The notes under the pieces were generated by a model. The model had not been told where the DNA came from and made no database searches. It saw nothing but the letters and a program-made list of their open reading frames with translations. The position numbers and the translations under genes were made by a program. A stretch of 32,116 nt of DNA. Origin: JABWAJ01 sp046153985 (lineage in GTDB: Bacteria; Bacteroidota; Bacteroidia; Chitinophagales; Saprospiraceae). Each line of letters opens with the position of its first letter. Position 1 is the stretch's first letter. The stretch spans positions 1-32,116 of the forward strand of contig JBJXFD010000038.1 in NCBI GenBank assembly GCA_046153985.1. Direction: 5' to 3'. Shown in pieces: positions 23,953 to 32,116 of this stretch.

Positions 23953-26604
23953 TTATCTAATCAAGGTTACATCCCCTTTTTCAAATACAGTTTCAGTAAT
24001 GCCCCCCCTGTTGAATGCCAGATTGATCATGTATACATAAACGCCGCTCATCGCTTTCTTACCGCGAAACACACCATCCCACGCAGACAAACTGGTTCCC
24101 TGATAGACAAGTTCGCCCCAGCGATCAAAAATTTGCATTTGAATGGACTCCAAAATGCAGGAAACCGGATTAATATACACCTCGAATTTATCATTTATTC
24201 CATCGTCATTGGGGGAAAACACATTGGGAATGAAGTATTTGTAGGTGCAGTTCAAATCCGGGCATTGTATGAAATTAACCACAACCGTATCGGAAACTGA
24301 GCCACAAGTGTCCAGTGTCACTTGCACCCCATACGTTCCGGAAGTGCTCACGGGATTGACCGGCCCGGTAACGCCGTTGCTCCAGACGATAGAAGCGCCG
24401 GCTTCTTGCGGAATTTGGAGCGTGGCTGTTTCACCGCTGCAAAGTTCAAGATCAGGGCCCAGGTTTACCGGCATAGGCCCAGGTGTAAAACTGACTACAA
24501 CAGTATCGGAAACCGGCTCACAAGTACCCAGCGTTACCTGCACCCAATACGTTCCGGAGCTGCTTACCGTGATAGCCGGTCCGATAGCGCCATTGCTCCA
24601 TAGGATGGAAGCGCCTGCTTCTTGCGGAATTTGGAGGGTGGCCGTTTCGCCGGAACAAAGCTCGAGGTCCGGCCCCAGGCTTACAGGCATAGGCTCATTA
24701 TTGAAATTCACCACTATTGTATCGGAAACCGGGGCACAGGTACCCAGTGTCACTTGCACCCCATACGTTCCGGAAGTGCTCACGGGATTGACCGGCCCGG
24801 TAACGCCATTGCTCCATAGGATGGAAGCGCCTGCTTCTTGCGGAATTTGGAGGGTGGCTGTTTCACCGCTGCAAATTTCGAGGTCAGGCCCCAGGGTTAC
24901 CGGCATAGGCCCAGGTGTAAAACTGACTACAACAGTATCGGAAACCGGCTCAAAAGTACCCAGCGTTACTTGCACCCAATACGTCCCGGAACTACTTACG
25001 TTGATGGTCGGCCCAGTAGCACCATTGCTCCAGAGGATGGAAGCACCAGCTTCTTCCGGAATTTGAAGGATAGCTGTTTCTCCGGCACAAAGTTCGAGGT
25101 CAGGCCCTAAATTTACCGGCATTGGCTCGTTGTTGAAATTAACCACAACGGTATCCGAAACCGGCGCGCAGTTGCCCAGTGTCACTTGCACCCAATACGT
25201 TCCGGAACTATTTACGGTGATGGCCGGCCCGTTAGCGCCGTCGCTCCAGACAATGGTAGCACCAGCTTCTTCTACAATTTCAAGGGTGGCCGTTTCGCCG
25301 CTGCATAGTTCAAGATCTGGCCCAAGGTTTACCGGCATAGGCCCCGGTGTAAAACTGACTACAACGGTATCGGAAACCGGCTCGCAGGTTCCAAGTGTTA
25401 CTTGCACCCAATAGGTTCCGGAAGTACTTACGGGATTGACCGGCCCGGTGGCGCCATTGCTCCAAAGTATGGAAGCACCGGCTTCTTCCGGAATTTGGAG
25501 GGTAGCCGTTTCACCGGAACAAAGCTCGAGGTCAGGACCCAGATTTACCGACGTAGGCTCGTTGTTGAAATTCACTACAACCGTATCCGAAACAGTGCTG
25601 CAAATCCCCAGTGATGCCTGAACCCAATACGTTCCGGAGCTGCTCACGGATATGGCGGGCCCGGTGGCGCCGTTGCTCCATACAAAGGAAGCGCCGGGTT
25701 CTTCTGTAATTTGCAGCGTTGCCGTTTCGCCGTTGCAAAGTTCAAGATCAGGGCCCAGGCTTATGCCGTCAATGCTGCTTGGTGTCACCGTTGTAATAGC
25801 TTCCAGCGGTACGCCTCCGAATTCTGCTGCAGTATGCATTTGCCCCACGAACTGAAGTGCAAAATTAACTGGATCACCTTTATACAGCCTCCGATTATGT
25901 GTGAAATACACCTCGTCCTGATAGACTGTAAGATCAATACTGCTTGGAAAAGGATTAATGACAGTAACTTGAAAAATATTATTACCCGAACCAATCAATG
26001 ACATCGGGAATCGGAAAAAACGAGCCCAAGAGTTGTTATTGGGAGGAGAACTGGCATCAACAGTAAAGAAATCACCGTTGTAGTGTGTCATCCCATCAAT
26101 ATCTGCCATAACAATACTGGTCATTACATTTCCAACCAAGCTGCAAACGGCATTGTCTACATTCAGGCGAAGTATCGAAGCACTGAAGTACAAGCCAGGC
26201 CCTACTGGCAGGTTGAGTCTGGCAGAAACATACACCTCACCATCAGCAGCGTTATAACTGATGGCCTCTACATCTGCTACGGTATTACCAGGAAGGGTAA
26301 TTGTTCCAATAACAGATGTGTTACCATCCAGGTCAATACTAACAAGTTTCGGAACAGTAAAAGCATCTATAAAACCATACAACAGACAATTGTCAGGATG
26401 ATAAGTTACTTCCCGGAGCGATTCAGAAAGATTTGGGGTCAAAGTCGCCAGTTCAGTAAGCGCGCCATTGACCGGCGAAATTTGGACAATTTTGTCTGCA
26501 ACTACGCCCACGATCATCTCCTGGCTCTTTAAAATAGGAATGAAGCAAATTTGTAGAATTAAGCCGAAAAGGCACTCATATAGCAAGAAGTTTTTAGGAT
26601 TCAT
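23953..26604 (-). CDS. T9SS-secreted protein with seven tandem 72-residue repeats
   Basis: 883 residues with an N-terminal signal peptide (MNPKNFLLYECLFGLILQIC). Residues 30-270 have a repetitive beta-rich pattern (VGVVADKIVQISPVNGALTE, VTYHPDNCLLYGF, EAISYNAADGEVYVSARL) suggesting a beta-propeller-like domain. Seven Ig-like repeats follow, each with LGPDLELCSGETATL, AGASILWSNGATGP, GTYWVQVTLGTC and VSDTVVV. The end (PNVFSPNDDGINDKFEVYIN, MQIFDRWGELVYQG, SGVYVYMINL, GDVTLIR) is the gliding-motility-associated type B sorting domain, which directs export by the type IX system. A role in adhesion or surface structure is likely. The N-terminal half is more AT-rich than the repeats. Confidence 0.92.
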   Translation of the reverse strand: MNPKNFLLYECLFGLILQICFIPILKSQEMIVGVVADKIVQISPVNGALTELATLTPNLSESLREVTYHPDNCLLYGFIDAFTVPKLVSIDLDGNTSVIGTITLPGNTVADVEAISYNAADGEVYVSARLNLPVGPGLYFSASILRLNVDNAVCSLVGNVMTSIVMADIDGMTHYNGDFFTVDASSPPNNNSWARFFRFPMSLIGSGNNIFQVTVINPFPSSIDLTVYQDEVYFTHNRRLYKGDPVNFALQFVGQMHTAAEFGGVPLEAITTVTPSSIDGISLGPDLELCNGETATLQITEEPGASFVWSNGATGPAISVSSSGTYWVQASLGICSTVSDTVVVNFNNEPTSVNLGPDLELCSGETATLQIPEEAGASILWSNGATGPVNPVSTSGTYWVQVTLGTCEPVSDTVVVSFTPGPMPVNLGPDLELCSGETATLEIVEEAGATIVWSDGANGPAITVNSSGTYWVQVTLGNCAPVSDTVVVNFNNEPMPVNLGPDLELCAGETAILQIPEEAGASILWSNGATGPTINVSSSGTYWVQVTLGTFEPVSDTVVVSFTPGPMPVTLGPDLEICSGETATLQIPQEAGASILWSNGVTGPVNPVSTSGTYGVQVTLGTCAPVSDTIVVNFNNEPMPVSLGPDLELCSGETATLQIPQEAGASILWSNGAIGPAITVSSSGTYWVQVTLGTCEPVSDTVVVSFTPGPMPVNLGPDLELCSGETATLQIPQEAGASIVWSNGVTGPVNPVSTSGTYGVQVTLDTCGSVSDTVVVNFIQCPDLNCTYKYFIPNVFSPNDDGINDKFEVYINPVSCILESIQMQIFDRWGELVYQGTSLSAWDGVFRGKKAMSGVYVYMINLAFNRGGITETVFEKGDVTLIR
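24262..25761 (-). repeat. Seven 216-bp in-frame coding repeats
   Basis: Each unit of 72 codons begins at LGPDLEL. Linkers alternate between NFNNEP (after units 1, 3, 5) and SFTPGP (after 2, 4, 6), so a two-unit, 432-bp higher-order period is present. Unit 4 has Phe for the second Cys (GTFEP), and units 5 and 7 have Gly for Trp (GTYGVQV). These shared variants indicate duplication or gene conversion between units. Confidence 0.95.
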
Positions 26605-26736
26605 AGCAACTTAATTTTATATATATGTTCCTCTAAAAATCAAAAAGGCCAATGCCATTTGGCAAATATGGTAAGAAAAAGGATAAATTACCAGATGTTC
26701 GAGCCCGAATTCATGTGATCGTCCTTGTTATTTCTA

Positions 26737-26744
26737 TAAATTTG
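26737..26744 (+). promoter_or_regulatory. -7 box of the surface-glycan cluster
   Basis: TAAATTTG (an exact TAnnTTTG) followed by CATC lies 29 bp before the ATG at 26774. No good -33 TTG is found 19-21 bp upstream. It is the most likely start for the FkbM gene and the genes after it. Confidence 0.5.
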
Positions 26745-26773
26745 CATCGTGCAAAAAGTACAGCATTAAAACT

Positions 26774-27523
26774 ATGATTACATCCTGGATTAAGTATGTC
26801 AATGAGTTTGGGGGTTGGAGCGGTAGTCAGCTATTTTGGCAAGTGCGCTATGGAAAGACAAAAACCTTAACGGTGCCCGGCTACAGCGCAGCGATGCACA
26901 TTAGGCCGCAAACGTCTGATGCTCCCACATTTGAGCAAGTCATTTTGCACCGTGAATATGATCTTACTGACTTTAGAAACAGGATTGGTCCTGTGAATAC
27001 GATCATTGACGCTGGCGCCAATATTGGGTTTACTTCCGTGTTTTTTGCCCGAATGTTTCCTGAAGCCCGGATTATTGCTATTGAACCAGACACAGGTAAT
27101 TTTGAAAAATTGCAACAAAATACTGCCCATTTACCACAAGTAAAGTGTTTAATGACAGGACTTTGGCACAGACAAGCTTCGCTTGTTGTTAAAGACGGAG
27201 GGTATGGCGCCTATGGTTTTACAGTCGAAGAGGTTCCAGCCGGGTACCCCGGGGCGCTGCATGCAATTGCACTTGATGACCTTGTCCATGAATATGGAAT
27301 ATCAGTAATTGACATCTTGAAAATTGACATAGAAGGTAGTGAAAAAGAAGTATTCAGTGCGAACATCCAAAAATGGCTGCCGATGACAAAATGCCTGATT
27401 ATTGAGTTACATGACCGAAAACGAAAAGGCTGTAGCCAGGCTGTTTTTACTGCTTTACAGCATGGTGATTTTTCCATGGAAGTACGAGGCGAAAATCTAC
27501 TTTTTCTGAACAATGACTTGTAA
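26774..27523 (+). CDS. FkbM family methyltransferase
   Basis: 249 residues. The S-adenosylmethionine-binding motif is TIIDAGANIGFTSVFFARMF (about 77-96), followed by IIAIEPD with the ribose-binding Glu104. The FkbM signature DILKIDIEGSEKEVF lies at about 180-194. There is no signal peptide or membrane helix. Members O-methylate sugars or other small molecules, and many sit in polysaccharide clusters, where they methylate a glycan hydroxyl or cap. It is the first gene of the rightward surface-glycan cluster; the next gene follows after about 50 bp. The acceptor is unknown. Confidence 0.92.
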   Translation: MITSWIKYVNEFGGWSGSQLFWQVRYGKTKTLTVPGYSAAMHIRPQTSDAPTFEQVILHREYDLTDFRNRIGPVNTIIDAGANIGFTSVFFARMFPEARIIAIEPDTGNFEKLQQNTAHLPQVKCLMTGLWHRQASLVVKDGGYGAYGFTVEEVPAGYPGALHAIALDDLVHEYGISVIDILKIDIEGSEKEVFSANIQKWLPMTKCLIIELHDRKRKGCSQAVFTALQHGDFSMEVRGENLLFLNNDL

Positions 27524-27574
27524 TAAAACCAATTATGGCAGGCGAGACCAGCCGTAACAAAAACGCCAAAATCT

Positions 27575-28765
27575 GTGGATTTACAACCTTTTTTCGACAG
27601 TGTAGCCTCAAAGGATAAAAACGGATATGCATCGGTTCCTGGCGGAGAGATTACCCTTTATGGCACGGCTTATGCATTGCTTACCAAATGGTACCTTCAC
27701 CAAATGGATCAAGCGCCAGAGGAAATGCTGAAATTCATCCTCGATTGTCAGGACGAAACAAGCGGGTATTTCGTTGGCCCAGAGTTAAAAAAGTATATAG
27801 ACAACGGAGTACATGATCGGGAACACTTAATGATGCACTTAACATGTACGGTGTTACCTGTCTTAAGTGAATTTGGCCAAAAGCCCAAATACCCGCTTCT
27901 TTTTGCTCATGAATTCTGTGACCTTACTTATCTTAAAAAATGGTTAGACAAACGAGACCTAACCAAAGCCTGGCTGGAGGGAAACAACCTGTTATTCATT
28001 GGCCAGTTTCTGGTGTATTTGCGTGACGAAGAAAAATATTCGGGTGCAGAAGCAGCGCTTGATTTATGGTTTCAATGGTTGGATGAACATATTGACCCGG
28101 CTACGGGGCTGTGGGGAACCAATGGTTATTGTTCGGCTTTCGATGCGATGTATGGTGGTTATCATCAATTGCTTGTGTACTACTATGAAAACCGAAAAAT
28201 CAACGCGCCTAAGGCATTGGTGGATACCGTTCTCTCTTTGCAACACCTTGATGGTGGCTTCGCGCTCTCAGGTGGAGGTGGCGCTTGTGAAGACGTGGAT
28301 GCCGTAGATATATTGGTGAACCTTTACAAGCTCCAGGACTATCGGCGTGCAGATATTCGATTTGCTTTGCGCAAATGCCTTTCGCTCATCTTAAGCATAC
28401 AGCAGCCGGATCGTGGGTTTCCTTACAAATTGAATCAAAACCAAAGCCATATGGGGATACCGGGCACACAAGCCGGGAAAAACATTTCTACTACTTTCGC
28501 TACCTGGTTCAGGGTACATACCTTGGCGTTGATAGCGGAAGTGTTAACTGATACAGACATAAGACAGATAAATTTTAGGTTTAACTCCCGTCTTTCAATG
28601 GGCTGGCACCGTCCGTGGGATAAATCGCAACACCTTATTGATGTACAAGCAACCCGCTTAGAAAAAAAATACCTGTTTCAGTTTCTATATTTTGCCACAC
28701 TTAATCTTTTCCTGGGGATATTTGGAAAGATTGGCAGGTTACTCCGAAAAATCTTACGCAAATGA
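27575..28765 (+). CDS. Alpha/alpha-toroid (terpene-cyclase/prenyltransferase-like) protein
   Basis: 396 residues from a GTG at 27575. The only nearby ATG (27535) is out of frame and opens a 27-codon frame, so the start is uncertain. The protein consists of helical hairpins with repeat motifs of the prenyltransferase/squalene-cyclase toroid: FILDCQDETSGYF, SLQHLDGGFALSG (about 221-233) and SIQQPDRGFPYKL. An acidic CEDVDAVD (238-245) lies next to the second. A positively charged, hydrophobic C-terminus (FLGIFGKIGRLLRKILRK) could bind a membrane. Its function in a glycan cluster is unknown; binding or modification of a polyprenyl or glycan substrate is possible. Its stop overlaps the next start by ATGA. 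Confidence 0.75.
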   Translation: MDLQPFFDSVASKDKNGYASVPGGEITLYGTAYALLTKWYLHQMDQAPEEMLKFILDCQDETSGYFVGPELKKYIDNGVHDREHLMMHLTCTVLPVLSEFGQKPKYPLLFAHEFCDLTYLKKWLDKRDLTKAWLEGNNLLFIGQFLVYLRDEEKYSGAEAALDLWFQWLDEHIDPATGLWGTNGYCSAFDAMYGGYHQLLVYYYENRKINAPKALVDTVLSLQHLDGGFALSGGGGACEDVDAVDILVNLYKLQDYRRADIRFALRKCLSLILSIQQPDRGFPYKLNQNQSHMGIPGTQAGKNISTTFATWFRVHTLALIAEVLTDTDIRQINFRFNSRLSMGWHRPWDKSQHLIDVQATRLEKKYLFQFLYFATLNLFLGIFGKIGRLLRKILRK

Positions 28766-29808
28766 CTCCCAGGGTTACCGTGTTAATGTCTGTTTACAAT
28801 GGGGAACGTTATTTGAAAGCTGCAATAGATAGCATTTTAAATCAAAGCTTCCGCGATTTTGAATTCCTAATTATCGAAGATTGCTCGACTGACCAAAGTG
28901 CAAACATTATCCAAACTTATGGCGATGAACGTATCCGTATGGTTTCCAATGAAGTGAATCTGGGGCTTACCAAATCTTTAAACAGGGGACTGGATCTTGC
29001 GAGGGGAGCTTATGTTGCCCGGATGGATGCGGATGATATTGCACTTCCTGACCGACTGAGACTCCAGGTGGAATTTATGGAAAATAATCCGGAATATGGC
29101 ATGGTTGGTGCGAGGCGTCAGATACTTATGGGGGAGCGGCTTATCAATCGTTCCGAGGAACTGTTTTCAGACCACGAATCACTTTGTGTATTGCAACTAT
29201 TCAGATGTGGGTTTGTACATAGCTCGGTAATGATGCGGACTCAATTGGCGAAGGAGGTTCGGTATAATGAAGATTTTTTTGCAGCTCAAGACTACGATCT
29301 TTGGGTACGTTTATCCAGGCGTGCTAAAATTGCTAATTTGCCGGTCGCACTTATTCAATACAGGATACACCCTGATAGTATCAGTGAGACAAGGTTTCAA
29401 AAACAATTGGAAACGGTTCAACATATTCATTTGGAGCAGTTGAGCAGACTTGGTATTTCCCACAATCAAATAGAGACGGAAAGCCATCTCCTTGTAGGAC
29501 TCACCATGACAGGACAGGTTGTTGGCGAGCAAGAATTGTTAAATGCAGCAAAGTGGTTGACTAAACTCCTTCACCATGGATCCTCAAAACAGTTATTTAG
29601 CGTTTTGGCCTGGAATCATACCATACAATATCTTTGGAGAGGCATGTTTAACCGCAGAAACAGCAATGTACCTTTGCTTTACCTCTTGAAAAACTGGCGC
29701 CATCCATTAAATCAGGGGTTGACTACTAAAGCTATTATTTTTCTGAACTGTATCAAGCATTTTCCGCTGGTTCTATATGTTTACTCCTGGTGGAAAAATA
29801 TAAGATAG
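28762..29808 (+). CDS. Family 2 glycosyltransferase
   Basis: 348 residues, starting in an ATGA overlap with the toroid gene. The GT-A fold is evident: VTVLMSVYNGERYLKAAIDS, FLIIEDCSTD and the metal-binding ARMDADDIALPDRL (about 87-100). A catalytic-domain AAQDYDLWVRLS follows. The C-terminal ~130 residues (QLSRLGISHNQIE onward) are helical and lack the long transmembrane pairs of processive enzymes. It probably adds one sugar to a lipid-linked glycan on the cytoplasmic face. Donor and acceptor are not predictable. Confidence 0.93.
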   Translation: MTPRVTVLMSVYNGERYLKAAIDSILNQSFRDFEFLIIEDCSTDQSANIIQTYGDERIRMVSNEVNLGLTKSLNRGLDLARGAYVARMDADDIALPDRLRLQVEFMENNPEYGMVGARRQILMGERLINRSEELFSDHESLCVLQLFRCGFVHSSVMMRTQLAKEVRYNEDFFAAQDYDLWVRLSRRAKIANLPVALIQYRIHPDSISETRFQKQLETVQHIHLEQLSRLGISHNQIETESHLLVGLTMTGQVVGEQELLNAAKWLTKLLHHGSSKQLFSVLAWNHTIQYLWRGMFNRRNSNVPLLYLLKNWRHPLNQGLTTKAIIFLNCIKHFPLVLYVYSWWKNIR

Positions 29809-29820
29809 ATTAAAACCATC

Positions 29821-31332
29821 ATGGGAGTCATTCAAAGGCAAAGCATCAAGGCAAGTATTGCAGCATACATAGGTGTTCTTCTGGGCGCTATCAATACAAT
29901 TTTTATTTACCCGATGGCGCTATCACAAATGGAAATCGGGCTTGTTCAAAATATCATTAGCAAAGCAACAATTCTTTCTTCTTTTCTTCATTTAGGCGCT
30001 GCTTCTCTCGCGATCAAATACTATCCTCATTTCCAGAAGGAAGCCGGAAGCAGGCGTGGCTATTTGATGCTGATTTTGCTGTTTCCAACAGCAGGCTTTT
30101 TACTTGCGCTATTGCTATTATTGGTTTTTAATTCGTCATATCAAGCCTATTTGTCGCTGCAAACCCAGAAAGTGGCACAATATTTTTATTTGATATTGCC
30201 TCTTGGATTTATCATGGCTCTAAATTTTGTGCTTACAAATTACCCCAAAAACTTTTATCGAATCACAGTCCCAACGCTGCTCGATCAGGTAGCTGTTAAG
30301 CTGGGGCTGGCTGCGATGACTATCTTGTACTATTACCATTTGGTTAGCCAGGGAACGATGCTGCAAGGTATCGCACTCGCTTATTCAATACCAGCTATAG
30401 GGCTTGTTTTATATGCCTACTGGCACGATCATTTTTCATTTCGCATCCCGTTTAATGTTCTGAAACCGCCTTTGGCCAAAGAAATGTTGGTCTTTACTTC
30501 CTTTATGTGGATTGGTAATATCAGCGCAAATATCCGGAATAATCTGGCCTCAGCAACCCTGAATGAGTTTATCGGTGAGGGAGGATTAGTTAGTTTATCC
30601 ATTTTTTCTGTCGCTTTTTACATTGGCACAGCTATCGCCATCCCTGGGAAATCAATCGAAGCGATACTTTCTTCTTTTACGGCCAAAGCGCTCCTTGAGG
30701 AAGATTATCCTGGGTTAAAAAATTTATACCAGAAAGCTGCAAAGCACCAGTTTATGATTGGCTGTTTCATCTTTTCCATCATCATCGTTTGTTTACCTGA
30801 AATATTCGCTATCATGCCTAATGGAGAAAAATTTTCTCCTGGCGCTGGCGCCATTGTTGTTCTTGGACTAGGTAGCCTGGTAGATTTGGCAACAGGAATT
30901 AACTCTCAAATCCTGAGTTTGAGTAAATACTACAAATATGACCTTGTTTTTGCTATCCTCATGGGATTGATGAATTTTATCCTACTTTACTTTTTGGTTA
31001 AAGTTTTACGATTCAATATTATGGGGGCTGCGTGGGCGAATTTTCTGGCGCTTCTGTTTTTTAATATTCTCAAACTGATCTTCATTTACAGGCGTATGCA
31101 TATGCTGCCATTTACTGCTGCAATGGGCGCAATCATCCCCATCGCTCTCCTGGCAGGCACATTGACGTATTTTTTACCTGACATTTGGCATCCCTTGTTC
31201 GATATTGCCATAAAATCGTTCCTTTTTGCGCTCATATTTTTCTATCTTGTATACCGGTTTAGGTTATCTGAAGAATTGAATAGCCTGTTTGAAAAAAGCC
31301 TGGTTCGCATAAAAAACTCATTCAGAAAATAA
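29821..31332 (+). CDS. Polysaccharide flippase (MOP/Wzx-like)
   Basis: 503 residues with about 12-14 hydrophobic segments in the layout of O-antigen/exopolysaccharide translocases. The start MGVIQRQSIKASIAAYIGVL is typical of the family, with the segment IIFSIIIVCLPEIFAIMPNG-like after the first half and a basic soluble end RLSEELNSLFEKSLVRIKNS. It moves a lipid-linked glycan across the inner membrane. It follows the GT2 gene by 12 bp and precedes another GT2 gene by 12 bp, consistent with one transcript. No Wzy polymerase is seen within the window. Confidence 0.88.
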   Translation: MGVIQRQSIKASIAAYIGVLLGAINTIFIYPMALSQMEIGLVQNIISKATILSSFLHLGAASLAIKYYPHFQKEAGSRRGYLMLILLFPTAGFLLALLLLLVFNSSYQAYLSLQTQKVAQYFYLILPLGFIMALNFVLTNYPKNFYRITVPTLLDQVAVKLGLAAMTILYYYHLVSQGTMLQGIALAYSIPAIGLVLYAYWHDHFSFRIPFNVLKPPLAKEMLVFTSFMWIGNISANIRNNLASATLNEFIGEGGLVSLSIFSVAFYIGTAIAIPGKSIEAILSSFTAKALLEEDYPGLKNLYQKAAKHQFMIGCFIFSIIIVCLPEIFAIMPNGEKFSPGAGAIVVLGLGSLVDLATGINSQILSLSKYYKYDLVFAILMGLMNFILLYFLVKVLRFNIMGAAWANFLALLFFNILKLIFIYRRMHMLPFTAAMGAIIPIALLAGTLTYFLPDIWHPLFDIAIKSFLFALIFFYLVYRFRLSEELNSLFEKSLVRIKNSFRK

Positions 31333-31344
31333 TTTTCCGACCGC

Positions 31345-32116
31345 ATGAATAATGTTCTAACACCCGTAATTTCTATCATCATTTGTACCTATAACCGTTC
31401 CGAATGGCTCGCATATTGCCTGGATTCGTTGACAAAGCAAGACCTGCCTGCCTCCGAATTTGAAGTGCTGGTCGTCAATAACAACAGCAATGACGATACC
31501 GAGGCAGTAGCCCAGAAATATGCCGGTTTTTTTCCAAACTTCAACCTGATTAATGAACGGCGGCAGGGACTGAGTTACGCCCGAAATACGGGTATGGATA
31601 TGGCGGTTGCCCCGTGGATCGTTTACCTGGACGACGACGCCAAAGCTGCGCCCAATTTTGCATCGCGTGCGTTGTGGATGTTTAAGCAAGGGAGATATAA
31701 AGTATTTGGAGGCAATTCGCGGCCCTGGCATAAATACGATCGCCCGTTATGGTTCAAAGATCGCTATGTTATTGACAACAATTATAAAACAGTTCGAACA
31801 CTTGGGCCTGAAGAAACGGCCTGCGGGTGCGTTATGGCTTTTGAGAAAGCACTTTTGCAGCAATATGGAGGCTTTAACACAGCGCTTGGGATGACGGGAA
31901 CGAAAATTGCATACGGAGAAGATACAGAAGTACAATACCGGATGCGCCGCGATGGCATCGAGATTGGTTACGACCCGGAGTGGATCATCCTGCATTTGGT
32001 TACCCCCCATAAGCTTCAATTAGAATGGTATTTTAAATCGGCATTTGCCTGGGGGCGCGACAAAATTCTGGTTTATCAGGGCAGCACCAATGTCTTTTAT
32101 TTGATACTGGTTTTAT
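31345..32116 (+). CDS. Family 2 glycosyltransferase, truncated by window end
   Basis: The frame opens at the ATG at 31345 and is still open at the last base (257 codons visible). The GT-A signature is clear: VISIIICTYNRSEWLAYCLD, VLVVNNNSNDDTEA, GLSYARNTGMDMA, and the metal-binding VYLDDDAKAAP with Asp96-98. KVFGGNSRPW and AYGEDTEVQYRMRRDG match the acceptor/catalytic half of the family. The C-terminus lies outside the window, so a membrane anchor cannot be excluded. It starts 12 bp after the flippase stop and belongs to the same cluster. Confidence 0.93.
   Translation, partial: MNNVLTPVISIIICTYNRSEWLAYCLDSLTKQDLPASEFEVLVVNNNSNDDTEAVAQKYAGFFPNFNLINERRQGLSYARNTGMDMAVAPWIVYLDDDAKAAPNFASRALWMFKQGRYKVFGGNSRPWHKYDRPLWFKDRYVIDNNYKTVRTLGPEETACGCVMAFEKALLQQYGGFNTALGMTGTKIAYGEDTEVQYRMRRDGIEIGYDPEWIILHLVTPHKLQLEWYFKSAFAWGRDKILVYQGSTNVFYLILVL

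Noticed and set aside
24245..25066. Long open frame antisense to the T9SS protein
   Set aside because: It is an artefact of the repeated coding units: the same codon pattern stays open on the other strand. It has no promoter or domain.
24262..25761. Regularly spaced repeats as a possible CRISPR array
   Set aside because: The period is 216 bp, the repeats keep the reading frame and encode Ig-like modules; there are no short spacers or cas genes.

Overview
The window reads as chromosomal DNA of a free-living member of the Bacteroidota, most likely a Saprospiria/Haliscomenobacter- or Lewinella-like lineage (the lineage is an inference; the phylum is well supported). The evidence is: several promoters with the Bacteroidota -7 box TAnnTTTG, few Shine-Dalgarno sequences, a C-terminal type IX secretion sorting domain, a TonB-dependent receptor with a carboxypeptidase-regulatory-like N-terminal domain, a lipoprotein with an acidic post-cysteine region, and a Nudix-winged-helix regulator. 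I saw no rRNA, tRNA, CRISPR array, integrase or transposase.

Layout. 1-186: a cluster of GCCGAAC/GTTCGGC palindromes. 187-6591: a carbohydrate locus. A Nudix-type regulator, a GMC dehydrogenase, its Tat-exported small subunit and a Gfo/Idh/MocA oxidoreductase run leftward, and a secreted GH3 glycosidase runs rightward. 6724-9881: a GT4 glycosyltransferase interrupted by one in-frame stop, overlapping a divergent GH13-like protein. 10038-13018: a DASH cryptochrome tail-to-tail with an AAA-ATPase-like/PD-(D/E)XK protein; their stop codons overlap. 13199-15774: an ammonium transporter followed by an outer-membrane porin. 15775-16277: AT-rich non-coding DNA. 16278-18883 (leftward): a secreted endonuclease/exonuclease/phosphatase-fold enzyme, a PIF1-like helicase and a previously uncalled 43-residue membrane protein followed by two hairpins. 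19039-23889 (rightward): a TonB-dependent receptor and a lipoprotein with three DUF5689-like repeats. 23953-26604 (leftward): a T9SS-secreted protein with seven 72-residue repeats. 26774 to the end: an exopolysaccharide or capsule cluster (FkbM methyltransferase, alpha/alpha-toroid protein, GT2, flippase, second GT2 cut by the window edge).

How the genes may work together. The first locus looks like a glycoside-utilisation unit in which the GH3 enzyme and a periplasmic sugar dehydrogenase act on the same glycosides under a sugar-sensing Nudix regulator. The divergent pair at 17.8-23.9 kb (secreted EEP enzyme; receptor plus OB-like-repeat lipoprotein) suggests a surface system that captures and degrades a phosphorylated polymer, possibly extracellular nucleic acid. 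This assembly is the best candidate for a poorly described system here. The final cluster builds and exports a surface glycan.
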